This document shows, piece by piece, positions 1-5,977 of a stretch of DNA of 6,958 nt. The notes under the pieces were generated by a model that did no database searches, was not told the DNA's origin, and saw nothing but the letters and a program-made list of their open reading frames with translations. How positions within the stretch are numbered: position 1 is the first letter of the stretch; every line of letters begins with the position of its first letter. The stretch is from Anaerolineae bacterium (GTDB lineage Bacteria; Chloroflexota; Anaerolineae; B4-G1; SLSP01), in the NCBI GenBank assembly GCA_016934645.1, contig JAFGSL010000498.1, positions 1-6,958 of the forward strand, in the 5' to 3' direction. Position numbers and translations under genes: made by a program.

Positions 1-897
1 GGGATTGAGCACTTCGACGGTTGAACGCAGGCCTAGTTCGTCGATGAGGGCATTCAGTTCAGCGCGGGTCAAGACACGGCCCAGGCCCGCGTAGGCGGTG
101 AGCGCGGCTTCCATCATATTCGTGCCGAACGACCGGCCCTCGTAGCGCGGTGTGGCCGTGATCAGGCGTGTCACGCCGCGTTGGCGCAGCGCTTCGACGT
201 TCTCGGCAGTGGTGGTGTTGGTGACCACCGTCTTGCCGCTGAGGTCTTCCGGCATGTACTTCTTCATGAAGAGGAAATCCCCGGCGATCAGATCGGCGGC
301 CTGCCAGAAGCGGGTGAACTTCGGCGTGTATTCCTTGCCCGAGCTGCCGTAGAAGCTCATCGACATCGGGAAGTGGCTGACGAATGGCAGCATGATCCGC
401 AGCGCCAGGCGGAGTTGCCGGAGGCCTTTGAGGGGGAGGGGCAAATCGAGACCGAACATAAAGTCGCCGAAAATAACTTCGTCGGCGACGTCGGCCACGG
501 CGTGGGCCAGCCCGGGCCGGTCGACGGCCATCGTCACGAAACCTTTATGGAAATGGGGGATGCCTCCCAATGCCGGGCCTGCCAATTCGAAAACGCGGCG
601 TTCGAGCGTGTGCTTGAGCCCGCTGCCGTCAACGACCGGCGTATTGTGAACGTCCTGCACAAGCTTCAAGGCCGCGTGAAGCGGGTATTTGCGCTCATCC
701 AGGTACAGATTCAGATCCACACCGCCGACACCCAGCACATCCACCTTGCCATCCAACTCGGCGAACTTGCGCCGCGCCGCCGCCACGTCGCCATCAAACC
801 CGATGCGCTCCAGGCTGATCGTCTGCCCCTTGAGATCGACGATGACGTGCTTGTTGCGGCTTGAACTTCCCAAACTGACGCTGACTGCGTGTTTCAT
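1..897 (-). CDS. Quinate 5-dehydrogenase-like protein, partial (C-terminus beyond left edge)
   Basis: The frame is open from an ATG at 897-895 to the window edge (299 codons, no stop), so the C-terminus is missing. The translation begins MKHAVSVSLGSS. I recognise it from overall resemblance to proteins called quinate 5-dehydrogenase in Chloroflexota and Bacillota. Shared-looking stretches are LGVGGVDLN (residues 55-63), TPVVDGSGLKHTLE (86-99), FGDFMFGLDLPLP (143-155), KTVVTNTTT (222-230) and GRSFGTNMMEAAL (254-266). The glycines near 56-59 could belong to a nucleotide-binding loop, but I see no complete textbook Rossmann signature. If the name is right, it is a soluble NAD(P)-dependent oxidoreductase acting on quinate or shikimate-type compounds; the name is carried by homology and the substrate is uncertain. 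There is no signal peptide or membrane segment. A strong Shine-Dalgarno supports the start. The gene follows the large regulator on the same strand after a 385-base gap with its own candidate promoter, so it is probably not in an operon with it. Confidence 0.72.
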   Translation of the reverse strand, partial: MKHAVSVSLGSSSRNKHVIVDLKGQTISLERIGFDGDVAAARRKFAELDGKVDVLGVGGVDLNLYLDERKYPLHAALKLVQDVHNTPVVDGSGLKHTLERRVFELAGPALGGIPHFHKGFVTMAVDRPGLAHAVADVADEVIFGDFMFGLDLPLPLKGLRQLRLALRIMLPFVSHFPMSMSFYGSSGKEYTPKFTRFWQAADLIAGDFLFMKKYMPEDLSGKTVVTNTTTAENVEALRQRGVTRLITATPRYEGRSFGTNMMEAALTAYAGLGRVLTRAELNALIDELGLRSTVEVLNP

Positions 898-900
898 AAG

Positions 901-908
901 TCCCTCCT
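901..908 (-). promoter_or_regulatory. Ribosome binding site of the quinate dehydrogenase-like gene
   Basis: On the minus strand the sequence reads AGGAGGGA, then CTT and the ATG. The AGGAGG core lies 5 bases before the start codon, which is near ideal and fixes the start at 897. Confidence 0.75.
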
Positions 909-914
909 GCGATA

Positions 915-950
915 ATAGTCGATAGTCGTTCGTCAGATAGTCGAATAGTC
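915..950. repeat. Four copies of ATAGTC in the leader of the quinate dehydrogenase-like gene
   Basis: ATAGTC occurs at 915-920, 922-927, 937-942 and 945-950; the first three are followed by G. Spacing is irregular (7, 15 and 8 bases between starts). The cluster lies just upstream of the ribosome binding site, in the presumed 5' untranslated leader. It may be a simple degenerate tandem repeat or a set of protein-binding sites. The sequence alone does not decide. Confidence 0.5.
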
Positions 951-988
951 AAAAACAGGGATCAATGAATGAAGCGGAAAATGTACTA

Positions 989-1016
989 CTTATAACACGC
1001 TTGCGGGGAATCACAA
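989..1016 (-). promoter_or_regulatory. Candidate promoter of the quinate dehydrogenase-like gene
   Basis: On the minus strand a TTGTGA -35-like box (1016-1011) is followed by 16 bases and a TATAAG -10-like box (994-989). Transcription would start near 982, giving a leader of about 85 bases that contains the ATAGTC repeats. The match to a housekeeping sigma factor consensus is fair. The site supports independent transcription from the large regulator upstream. Confidence 0.4.
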
Positions 1017-1042
1017 CCTAAAACCAGGGTCACTGTTCGGGT

Positions 1043-1163
1043 GTAGGACTTGCCGACCACGAATTTGTAGCGAATAAACGAATGGGTACCTGGCTAACGC
1101 GCGTTTCTCGTTGATCCGAGGTCTAAATTCGTTTATTCGTTCCCTGATTCGTGGTCGGCCTAC
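1043..1163. repeat. Imperfect inverted repeat with ATTCG-type arms (possible mobile or REP-like element)
   Basis: The left arm carries GCCGACCACGAA (1052-1063) and CGAATAAACGAAT (1071-1083). The right arm carries their exact reverse complements, ATTCGTTTATTCG (1127-1139) and TTCGTGGTCGGC (1148-1159). The two paired blocks are separated by unpaired spacers of 7 and 8 bases, and the central loop (1084-1126) is 43 bases. A further GTAG/CTAC pair (1043-1046 and 1160-1163) extends the arms across a bulge. Twenty-five base pairs match exactly. There is no reading frame inside and no T-run typical of an intrinsic terminator. It may be a non-autonomous mobile element, a REP-like repeat, or a structure limiting read-through from the regulator gene. 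Confidence 0.65.
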
Positions 1164-1282
1164 GCGCCTGGATATTTACAAACCAGGAACGAACATAGGA
1201 TCAATAATTCAGACGGAAGTACACTTACTTGCGGGTTTTCGCGGCTCGAACCGTCGCTAAAAGGGGAACTTGCGGGTGCGGG

Positions 1283-4200
1283 CTATGCGCTTGGGTGCAG
1301 GCGCTCCCACTCGGCGATGATGTCCCGGTGCAGGGCCACATTCTCCAAGAAATCTCGGTGATCCGCCGGGTCCTGGATCTTCGCCGCGTGGTCTTGCAGG
1401 AGGGTGTAGGTGCGCTCCAGCACATCGTCGGCGCGGGAATCCTGGTTGGCACGCAGGACGATATAGCACGTCCAGGCAAACTCATAATGATTGTAATAAA
1501 CTGTATAACGATGTAAGTTGGGATTCTCTTCCCAATATGCCAATAGTTCTTCGGCGTAAACTAGGGCTTGACTCCTGCTATCTGGCCCCCTCTTGAATAA
1601 CGTGGCCTGGGCTAGACCCACGAGGAGCCACATTGAATCGGCCTTTGTTCCTGGTCTTTGGGTTTGAGATCGGAGTCTTTGTAGAGGAACTTGATACATT
1701 TGGCAGGCTCGCTCGAACTCCCCGGACGATTTTAAGATATCCCCTGTAGATTTATAGAGCGATATACCAATCTCTGAATCTTTGATCCCCATGATTGAAT
1801 TGATCTCCTTTACCTGTTGAATGAAGTCCCATGCACTAGAGATGTCTCCCAAATCATTACACAGCGATACCATAACTTTGAGCAACCACCATTCCAGGAA
1901 ACGCTCTCCTGTCTCTCGGGCTTCAGACAATAGCTGCTGGTCATAGGCTAATGCCTCAGTATAATGTCCTCGATCTGTAAACGCTCTTTGTATTAGAATA
2001 AGGTGATAGTATATTTGTTCGATACAATGACCGTCGCGGGATATTTTTAAAGCATGTTTCCATTGTCGCAGTGCCTCTGTGTAGTCTCCCTGTCTGTAGA
2101 AAGAGTCTCCTAAGCCCCTTCGCGCATAAGCTTCATGATAACGATCACCCGATTCATGACACAGAAGCACGCTGCGCTCATCATAGTATTGACTTTCAGC
2201 ATACTTGCCCATCAATTTATAGATGGCGGCCAACGTTCCAGATATGATTCCTTCGATATGACGATTTCCGATCTCGCGGCATATTTGCAAGCCCTGCTCC
2301 AGATAGGAAAGAGCTTCAGTGTAGTCACCGCCGTAAAAGAAGTAGGATAAGCCATAATTGCGCAAAGCTTTTGCCTCGATGTCACGCTGCCCGGTCAAGC
2401 GCGCCAATCCCAGCGCTTTGTCCAGTCTTTCTTTTGTGACTGAACGTTCATCATACCACACCACCTCGGCCCATTCCAGGTAGATCTGAGCCGCCTCGTG
2501 GGCATCAAAGGTTGCTACGTTTAGAGAGGCGAGGTCTTGCAATATAGGGGCCAGACTAGTATCTGCGGTTTCTTTTGCGTATTGCGCGAGGCGGAGGAGG
2601 ACCATTGCCTGGTGCGTCTCGTTATCCATTGTTTGACTGAGTGTCTGCAAGGTCATCAAGTCCGCATATTGCTCAGCGCGCCGGCCCAGCAGGCTGTAAA
2701 CCTTTTCTCGCGCCAACAACACCCGGTAGCGGGTTTCCAGGTCGTCCTCCGGAAGCCGCGCCAGGGCGCGACTGAAGTACTGGGCGGCCTCGGCGTTGGC
2801 GTATTGGGCGGCGGCCTGCTCTCCCGCACGTTGCCAGTAACGGGCAGCAACCTGAGTTTCTCCCGCTTCTTCCCAGTGCTGGGCCAGGGTACCCAGGTTT
2901 TCTTCGATGCGGTCGGGATACAGGCGCTCCAGCGTCTCCGCCACCCGCCGGTGCAGGCTGCGCCGCGCGCGCCGCAAGAGGCTGCTGTAGGCGGCTTCCA
3001 GCGTCAGTTGGTGCTGGAAAATGTACTCTCGCTCCGGCAGGCGCGCGCGCTCGCGGATCAACTGCGCCCGTTGCAGCGTCACCAGATGCGCGTCCAGATT
3101 GGCCGAGGTGAGGTTGGCGGCCAAGGAGGTGTAGGAAAAGATGCGCCCGATGACGGAGGCGAACTGCAAGACCCGCTTCGCGCCCGGCGGCAGCAGGTCG
3201 ATGCGCGCCAGCAGCAGACCCTGCAATGTGTCGGGCAGAGCGTGTTCCGGGTCCTCACGCCCGGCCTGCCAGCGCATGGTCGCGTCATCGTACACGATAC
3301 TGCCGGCGTTGATTAAGGTGCGCAGCACTTCCTCGGTATAGAAGGGATTCCCTTCAGCCCGTTCGAGGATACGCGCCTGTAGATCTGGGGGCAGGGTTTG
3401 TATTACCAAAAGGTTATCCAGCAATTGCCGGCTTTCGTCGGTCGAGAGGGCGTCCAGGCGCACGTCGGTATGGCGGTGGGCGTATTCGCGCAGCGCCCGC
3501 TCGTAGATGTGCCAGCAGGCGTGCTCGCGCTCCGGGCGGAAGACGCAGATCAAGAGCAGCGCGCTGCGATCCACCAGCGGCAAGAGCTGTTCCAGCAGCG
3601 CCAGGGAGGTCGGATCGGCCCAGTGCAGATCTTCGCAGACGATGATCCAGGGAGCTTGTTGGGTCGCGCGTTCCAGCAGTGTCTCCACGGCGCGGAAGGT
3701 TAGGACCGGCAATCCCCCCGGTGCCAGGCCTTGGAGGCGGGCGGTCGCGGCATCGTCCAGCGGTAAAGACAGCATCCGGGCCAGGAACGGGTACACGTCG
3801 TTGAAGGTCTCCGGGCAGAGCGCCTGCACCCGCGCGCGTAACGTTTGTGCCACCGCATCTGGGGCTGTATCCGGCGTGGCGTCCAACCATATCCGCAACG
3901 CATCGACCCAGAGTTGGTATGCGGTATTGGTGTTGTACGAGAGACAGCGCCCCTCAATCCATTGCAGATTTAGAGATTGCAGATTGGGTGATTTGCGCAG
4001 TTCGGCAACGAGGCGCGACTTGCCGATACCCGCTTCGCCCACCACGGTGACGATGCCGCCCAAACCAGCGCATACGCGCTCAACGGCTTCCTCCAAAGCG
4101 TGGAACTCCCTATCGCGTCCCACCAGCGGCGAGAACAGCCCGGCGATGCCCCGGCCTTTGTCACTGGGAGTGTGGTGCGCCAGCGGATGGTACGTGGTCA

Positions 4201-5608
4201 CGTATTGCTCTCCCGCGACGACCGTTTTCCCGTCAGGCGACGCCCATGCAAAGAGGGACGTCACCAGGCGGTAGGTGTTTTCGCTGACCCAGAGCGTCTC
4301 CCGCTTCACATTGCTCTGTATCCGCTCGGCCAGGAGGAGGGCTTCGCCCATCAGCGTGAAATGCGGCGCATTGCCAGGCTCGTGTTCCACTGTGACGATC
4401 GCTTCGCCAGTGTGGACGCCCACCTGGAGGTGCAGGTCAAGGGGATCAGTGGTCGCGGTCAGGCTCGTACAATAGGCGTCGAACGCTGTGCCCATAGCCA
4501 GGGCGGCGAGGATGGCCCGTTCCGGATCGTCCTCGTGAATCTCAGCAGCCCCGAAGACAGCGCGCAAGCCCGTCGCGCGCATCTGTTCCACCTCGCCACC
4601 TAAGCGGGTGACCTCCGTGGCCAGAACTTGAAGTGCGCCGCGCATGATGTCCGCCCAGGTTTCATCACCCACGTGCTCCAGGAGTGCGGTGGAGCCTTTC
4701 ACGTCAGCCAGCACCAGGGTGATGAGCCGTCGTTCGTCCTTGAACGCGGGAATGTCTGTCAGGTCTGGAGTGACAGCTTCCGGTGTTGGGAAGACAGTCA
4801 CTGGTGCGGCCGGTGGTTGCGCAACCTGCTGAGAAGGCAGGGGAAGTTCACCAGCGCGAATTCGTGCAGAAAGCGCGGCGGTCTCCGGCGCGGGCGTCAG
4901 GCCTAACTCATCGGCCAGGATTTGGACGCAGCGCTCATACTGGCGCAACGCGGCCTGCTTCTGCCCCGACTGCGCGTACAGCGTCATCAGGCTGCGGTGC
5001 GCCGGTTCGTGCAAGGTGTCTAGCACCAGCCAGCGCCGGGCATACGCGATCGCCTGGTCGTAGGCGCTCTTCCCTTGCAAGCCATACCAATCCACCAGAC
5101 GTTCCAGGGTGGTAGCCAGCTCTTGGCGCAAGCCCTCGGCCTGGAAAAACTGCCACTCGTCGAAGGTGGCGCTGTCGCGCAGGCTGAAGCCGGCGAGGAA
5201 GTCATCCTGGTACAGGGCAATCGCTTCGTCCAGGCGCGGGACACACGTGGCGCACACTGCTGATACTGGATGCGCACACGCCCTGCCTGCGGCTAGCTTC
5301 TGGTGGAAGGCATCCACGTCCATCCACACCGTGGTCTGATCGAGGGCGGCGGTTTCCCGGTCAATCAGCAAGCCGACTTTGTCCAGGGAGGTATTGAGGT
5401 CGGAGAGCACGCGCCGCAGGTAGCCCAAGGCGTGGGATTGGTCGTTTTCTGGCCAGAGCAGCGCGGCCAGCGCGTCGCGGCTGTGCGGTTGCTTCGTCAC
5501 CGCCAGGTAGGTCAGCAGTGCCAGGGCTTTGCGCCGCCCGATGTGGATGTCCTGGCCATCCAACACGACGCGCGGGGGTCCCAGGAAGTGCAATGTCAAA
5601 CGAGCCAC
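1283..5608 (-). CDS. Giant SARP/AfsR-like regulator: winged helix, BTAD, degenerate cyclase domain, AAA/STAND ATPase and TPR array
   Basis: A complete gene of 1,441 residues with a GTG start (5608-5606) and TAG stop (1285-1283). No signal peptide or membrane segment is visible, so it should be cytoplasmic. Residues 1-95 form an OmpR/SARP-type winged helix (for example RRKALALLTYLAV, 25-37). Residues 96-255 are a bacterial transcriptional activator domain containing LYQDDFLAGFSLRDS and a C-x-H-x5-C-x2-C cluster (111-122). A Pro-rich linker (about 256-290) leads to a class III cyclase homology domain (about 292-478). It keeps one metal-site Asp (D302 in LADVKGST) and R429, but has T346 where GDG normally supplies the second Asp, and L425 where VNLAAR supplies Asn. 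The ATPase has a Walker A GEAGIGKS (524-531) and Walker B/EDLHWAD region (654-665). Residues about 900-1400 are TPR helices, five on an exact 40-residue period. Inference: a signal-gated transcription activator whose ATPase/TPR part resembles MalT/AfsR-type STAND proteins. The ligand and targets are unknown. Confidence 0.9.
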   Translation of the reverse strand: MARLTLHFLGPPRVVLDGQDIHIGRRKALALLTYLAVTKQPHSRDALAALLWPENDQSHALGYLRRVLSDLNTSLDKVGLLIDRETAALDQTTVWMDVDAFHQKLAAGRACAHPVSAVCATCVPRLDEAIALYQDDFLAGFSLRDSATFDEWQFFQAEGLRQELATTLERLVDWYGLQGKSAYDQAIAYARRWLVLDTLHEPAHRSLMTLYAQSGQKQAALRQYERCVQILADELGLTPAPETAALSARIRAGELPLPSQQVAQPPAAPVTVFPTPEAVTPDLTDIPAFKDERRLITLVLADVKGSTALLEHVGDETWADIMRGALQVLATEVTRLGGEVEQMRATGLRAVFGAAEIHEDDPERAILAALAMGTAFDAYCTSLTATTDPLDLHLQVGVHTGEAIVTVEHEPGNAPHFTLMGEALLLAERIQSNVKRETLWVSENTYRLVTSLFAWASPDGKTVVAGEQYVTTYHPLAHHTPSDKGRGIAGLFSPLVGRDREFHALEEAVERVCAGLGGIVTVVGEAGIGKSRLVAELRKSPNLQSLNLQWIEGRCLSYNTNTAYQLWVDALRIWLDATPDTAPDAVAQTLRARVQALCPETFNDVYPFLARMLSLPLDDAATARLQGLAPGGLPVLTFRAVETLLERATQQAPWIIVCEDLHWADPTSLALLEQLLPLVDRSALLLICVFRPEREHACWHIYERALREYAHRHTDVRLDALSTDESRQLLDNLLVIQTLPPDLQARILERAEGNPFYTEEVLRTLINAGSIVYDDATMRWQAGREDPEHALPDTLQGLLLARIDLLPPGAKRVLQFASVIGRIFSYTSLAANLTSANLDAHLVTLQRAQLIRERARLPEREYIFQHQLTLEAAYSSLLRRARRSLHRRVAETLERLYPDRIEENLGTLAQHWEEAGETQVAARYWQRAGEQAAAQYANAEAAQYFSRALARLPEDDLETRYRVLLAREKVYSLLGRRAEQYADLMTLQTLSQTMDNETHQAMVLLRLAQYAKETADTSLAPILQDLASLNVATFDAHEAAQIYLEWAEVVWYDERSVTKERLDKALGLARLTGQRDIEAKALRNYGLSYFFYGGDYTEALSYLEQGLQICREIGNRHIEGIISGTLAAIYKLMGKYAESQYYDERSVLLCHESGDRYHEAYARRGLGDSFYRQGDYTEALRQWKHALKISRDGHCIEQIYYHLILIQRAFTDRGHYTEALAYDQQLLSEARETGERFLEWWLLKVMVSLCNDLGDISSAWDFIQQVKEINSIMGIKDSEIGISLYKSTGDILKSSGEFERACQMYQVPLQRLRSQTQRPGTKADSMWLLVGLAQATLFKRGPDSRSQALVYAEELLAYWEENPNLHRYTVYYNHYEFAWTCYIVLRANQDSRADDVLERTYTLLQDHAAKIQDPADHRDFLENVALHRDIIAEWERLHPSA

Positions 5609-5612
5609 GAGG

Positions 5613-5620
5613 TTCCCCTT
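5613..5620 (-). promoter_or_regulatory. Ribosome binding site deciding the GTG start of the regulator
   Basis: The minus strand reads AAGGGGAA; its AGGGG core ends 6 bases before GTG at 5608. I saw no in-frame ATG nearby, and the translation from this GTG (MARLTLHFLG) matches the usual first strand of SARP-type winged helices. GTG is therefore the preferred start. Confidence 0.65.
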
Positions 5621-5673
5621 TCGTACGGAAACAACACTTGTTGGGCTGGGTTGTGGGATCGATGTGTTATCTG

Positions 5674-5702
5674 AGTGTACCCCACATCACGGGAAAATGC
5701 AA
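5674..5702 (-). promoter_or_regulatory. Promoter of the SARP-like regulator gene
   Basis: On the minus strand TTGCAT (-35, 5702-5697) and TACACT (-10, 5679-5674) are separated by exactly 17 bases. This is a good match to a sigma-70-type consensus. Transcription would begin near 5667, giving a leader of about 58 bases before the GTG. The -35 lies inside a palindrome, which suggests repressor or autoregulator binding. Confidence 0.6.
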
Positions 5703-5714
5703 TAATTTTGCATT
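5696..5714. promoter_or_regulatory. Palindrome over the -35 of the regulator promoter, candidate operator
   Basis: AATGCAA (5696-5702) and TTGCATT (5708-5714) form a perfect 7-base dyad with a 5-base spacer. The left arm contains the whole -35 box of the minus-strand promoter. A dimeric repressor bound here would block RNA polymerase. The short AT-rich arms could arise by chance, so the regulatory role is inference. Confidence 0.4.
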
Positions 5715-5735
5715 AGGGTAAAAGTCGCACACACA

Positions 5736-5828
5736 AGTCCCTGTTTTGGAGACACGCTCTAAGCCCCCGTCCCCGGGGGCGGCGCACGCGCAAACGCCTT
5801 TGCTTAAGCCGTCCCCGGGACGGGGACT
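5736..5828. repeat. GC-rich foldback element with nested hairpins
   Basis: The outer arms (5736-5753 and 5811-5828) pair at 13 of 18 positions as DNA. Read as plus-strand RNA, four of the five mismatches become G-U pairs. The stem continues through AAGC (5761-5764) and GCTT (5802-5805). Alternative compact hairpins lie inside: GCCCCCG-TCCC-CGGGGGC (5763-5780), GCAAA-CGCC-TTTGC (5790-5803) and GTCCCC-GGGAC-GGGGAC (5811-5827). It lies upstream of both divergent genes, so it is not a terminator for either. It may be a REP- or MITE-like repeat, or a structured RNA on the plus strand. Confidence 0.6.
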
Positions 5829-5866
5829 GTGAGCTTTCTAAAATTATGTTTTTACAAACCCATAGT

Positions 5867-5923
5867 GTTACTTTTTCCGCAACGCATAATTCTGTGACGT
5901 TTTTTGTGACGTTAACCGCAACG
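5867..5923. promoter_or_regulatory. Direct repeats on a 12-base step, candidate activator binding sites
   Basis: GTGACG at 5894-5899 and 5906-5911 is followed by GCAACG at 5918-5923, each starting 12 bases after the last. A second block has GTTACT at 5867-5872 and GCAACG at 5879-5884, also 12 bases apart. Longer matches are TGTGACGTT (5893-5901 and 5905-5913) and CCGCAACG (5877-5884 and 5916-5923). SARP and OmpR-type proteins are known to bind direct repeats roughly one helical turn apart near the -35. That makes these good candidate sites for the neighbouring regulator, but the step is 12 rather than the usual 11, and binding is inference. Confidence 0.45.
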
Positions 5924-5938
5924 TCGCTGGGACATCCG

Positions 5939-5977
5939 ATTGCTATGCTGCCCATATATCGAAAGGAGCATAGCAAT
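5939..5977 (+). promoter_or_regulatory. Perfect 11-base inverted repeat enclosing the ribosome binding site and start codon of the lipoprotein gene
   Basis: ATTGCTATGCT (5939-5949) is the exact reverse complement of AGCATAGCAAT (5967-5977), with a 17-base loop. The right arm includes the first two bases of the ATG (5976-5978) and the last two of the AAAGGAG ribosome binding site (5962-5968). If transcribed whole, the RNA hairpin would bury the start codon and limit translation. The left arm also contains TATGCT (5944-5949), a possible -10 box. If that is the promoter, the left arm is not transcribed in full and the dyad is better read as a DNA operator. Confidence 0.6.
5962..5968 (+). promoter_or_regulatory. 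Ribosome binding site of the lipoprotein gene
   Basis: AAAGGAG lies 7 bases before the ATG at 5976, which supports that start. It sits in the loop and inner edge of the inverted repeat at 5939-5977. Confidence 0.7.

Larger units (their letters stand above)
898..1282. other. Gene-free intergenic region between the regulator and the quinate dehydrogenase-like gene
   Basis: This 385-base stretch holds the promoter, ribosome binding site, ATAGTC repeats and inverted repeat described separately. Outside these, 1164-1282 shows only a weak CCTGG/CCAGG pair (1167-1171 and 1183-1187) with an 11-base loop. I see no convincing gene, RNA gene or intrinsic terminator after the regulator's stop codon. Confidence 0.6.

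Noticed and set aside
181..864. 227-codon plus-strand open frame
   Set aside because: It lies opposite the quinate dehydrogenase-like gene, which has a recognisable protein and a strong ribosome binding site. The plus-strand product resembles no family and is a GC-driven shadow.
915..950. A small CRISPR array
   Set aside because: Repeats are only 6-7 bases with irregular spacing and no spacers or cas genes.
1167..1187. Terminator hairpin after the regulator gene
   Set aside because: The stem is only 5 base pairs with an 11-base loop and no T-run.
2537..4274. Long plus-strand open frames (2537-3316 and 3507-4274)
   Set aside because: Both are opposite the regulator's ATPase and early TPR region, whose motifs prove the minus-strand frame. 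They show no domain or convincing start.
4172..4735. An active adenylate or guanylate cyclase
   Set aside because: The second metal-binding Asp and the transition-state Asn are replaced (T346 and L425), so catalysis is unlikely.
5763..5780. Intrinsic terminator from the GC-rich hairpin
   Set aside because: No T-run follows on either strand, and it lies upstream of both flanking genes, so neither would end here.
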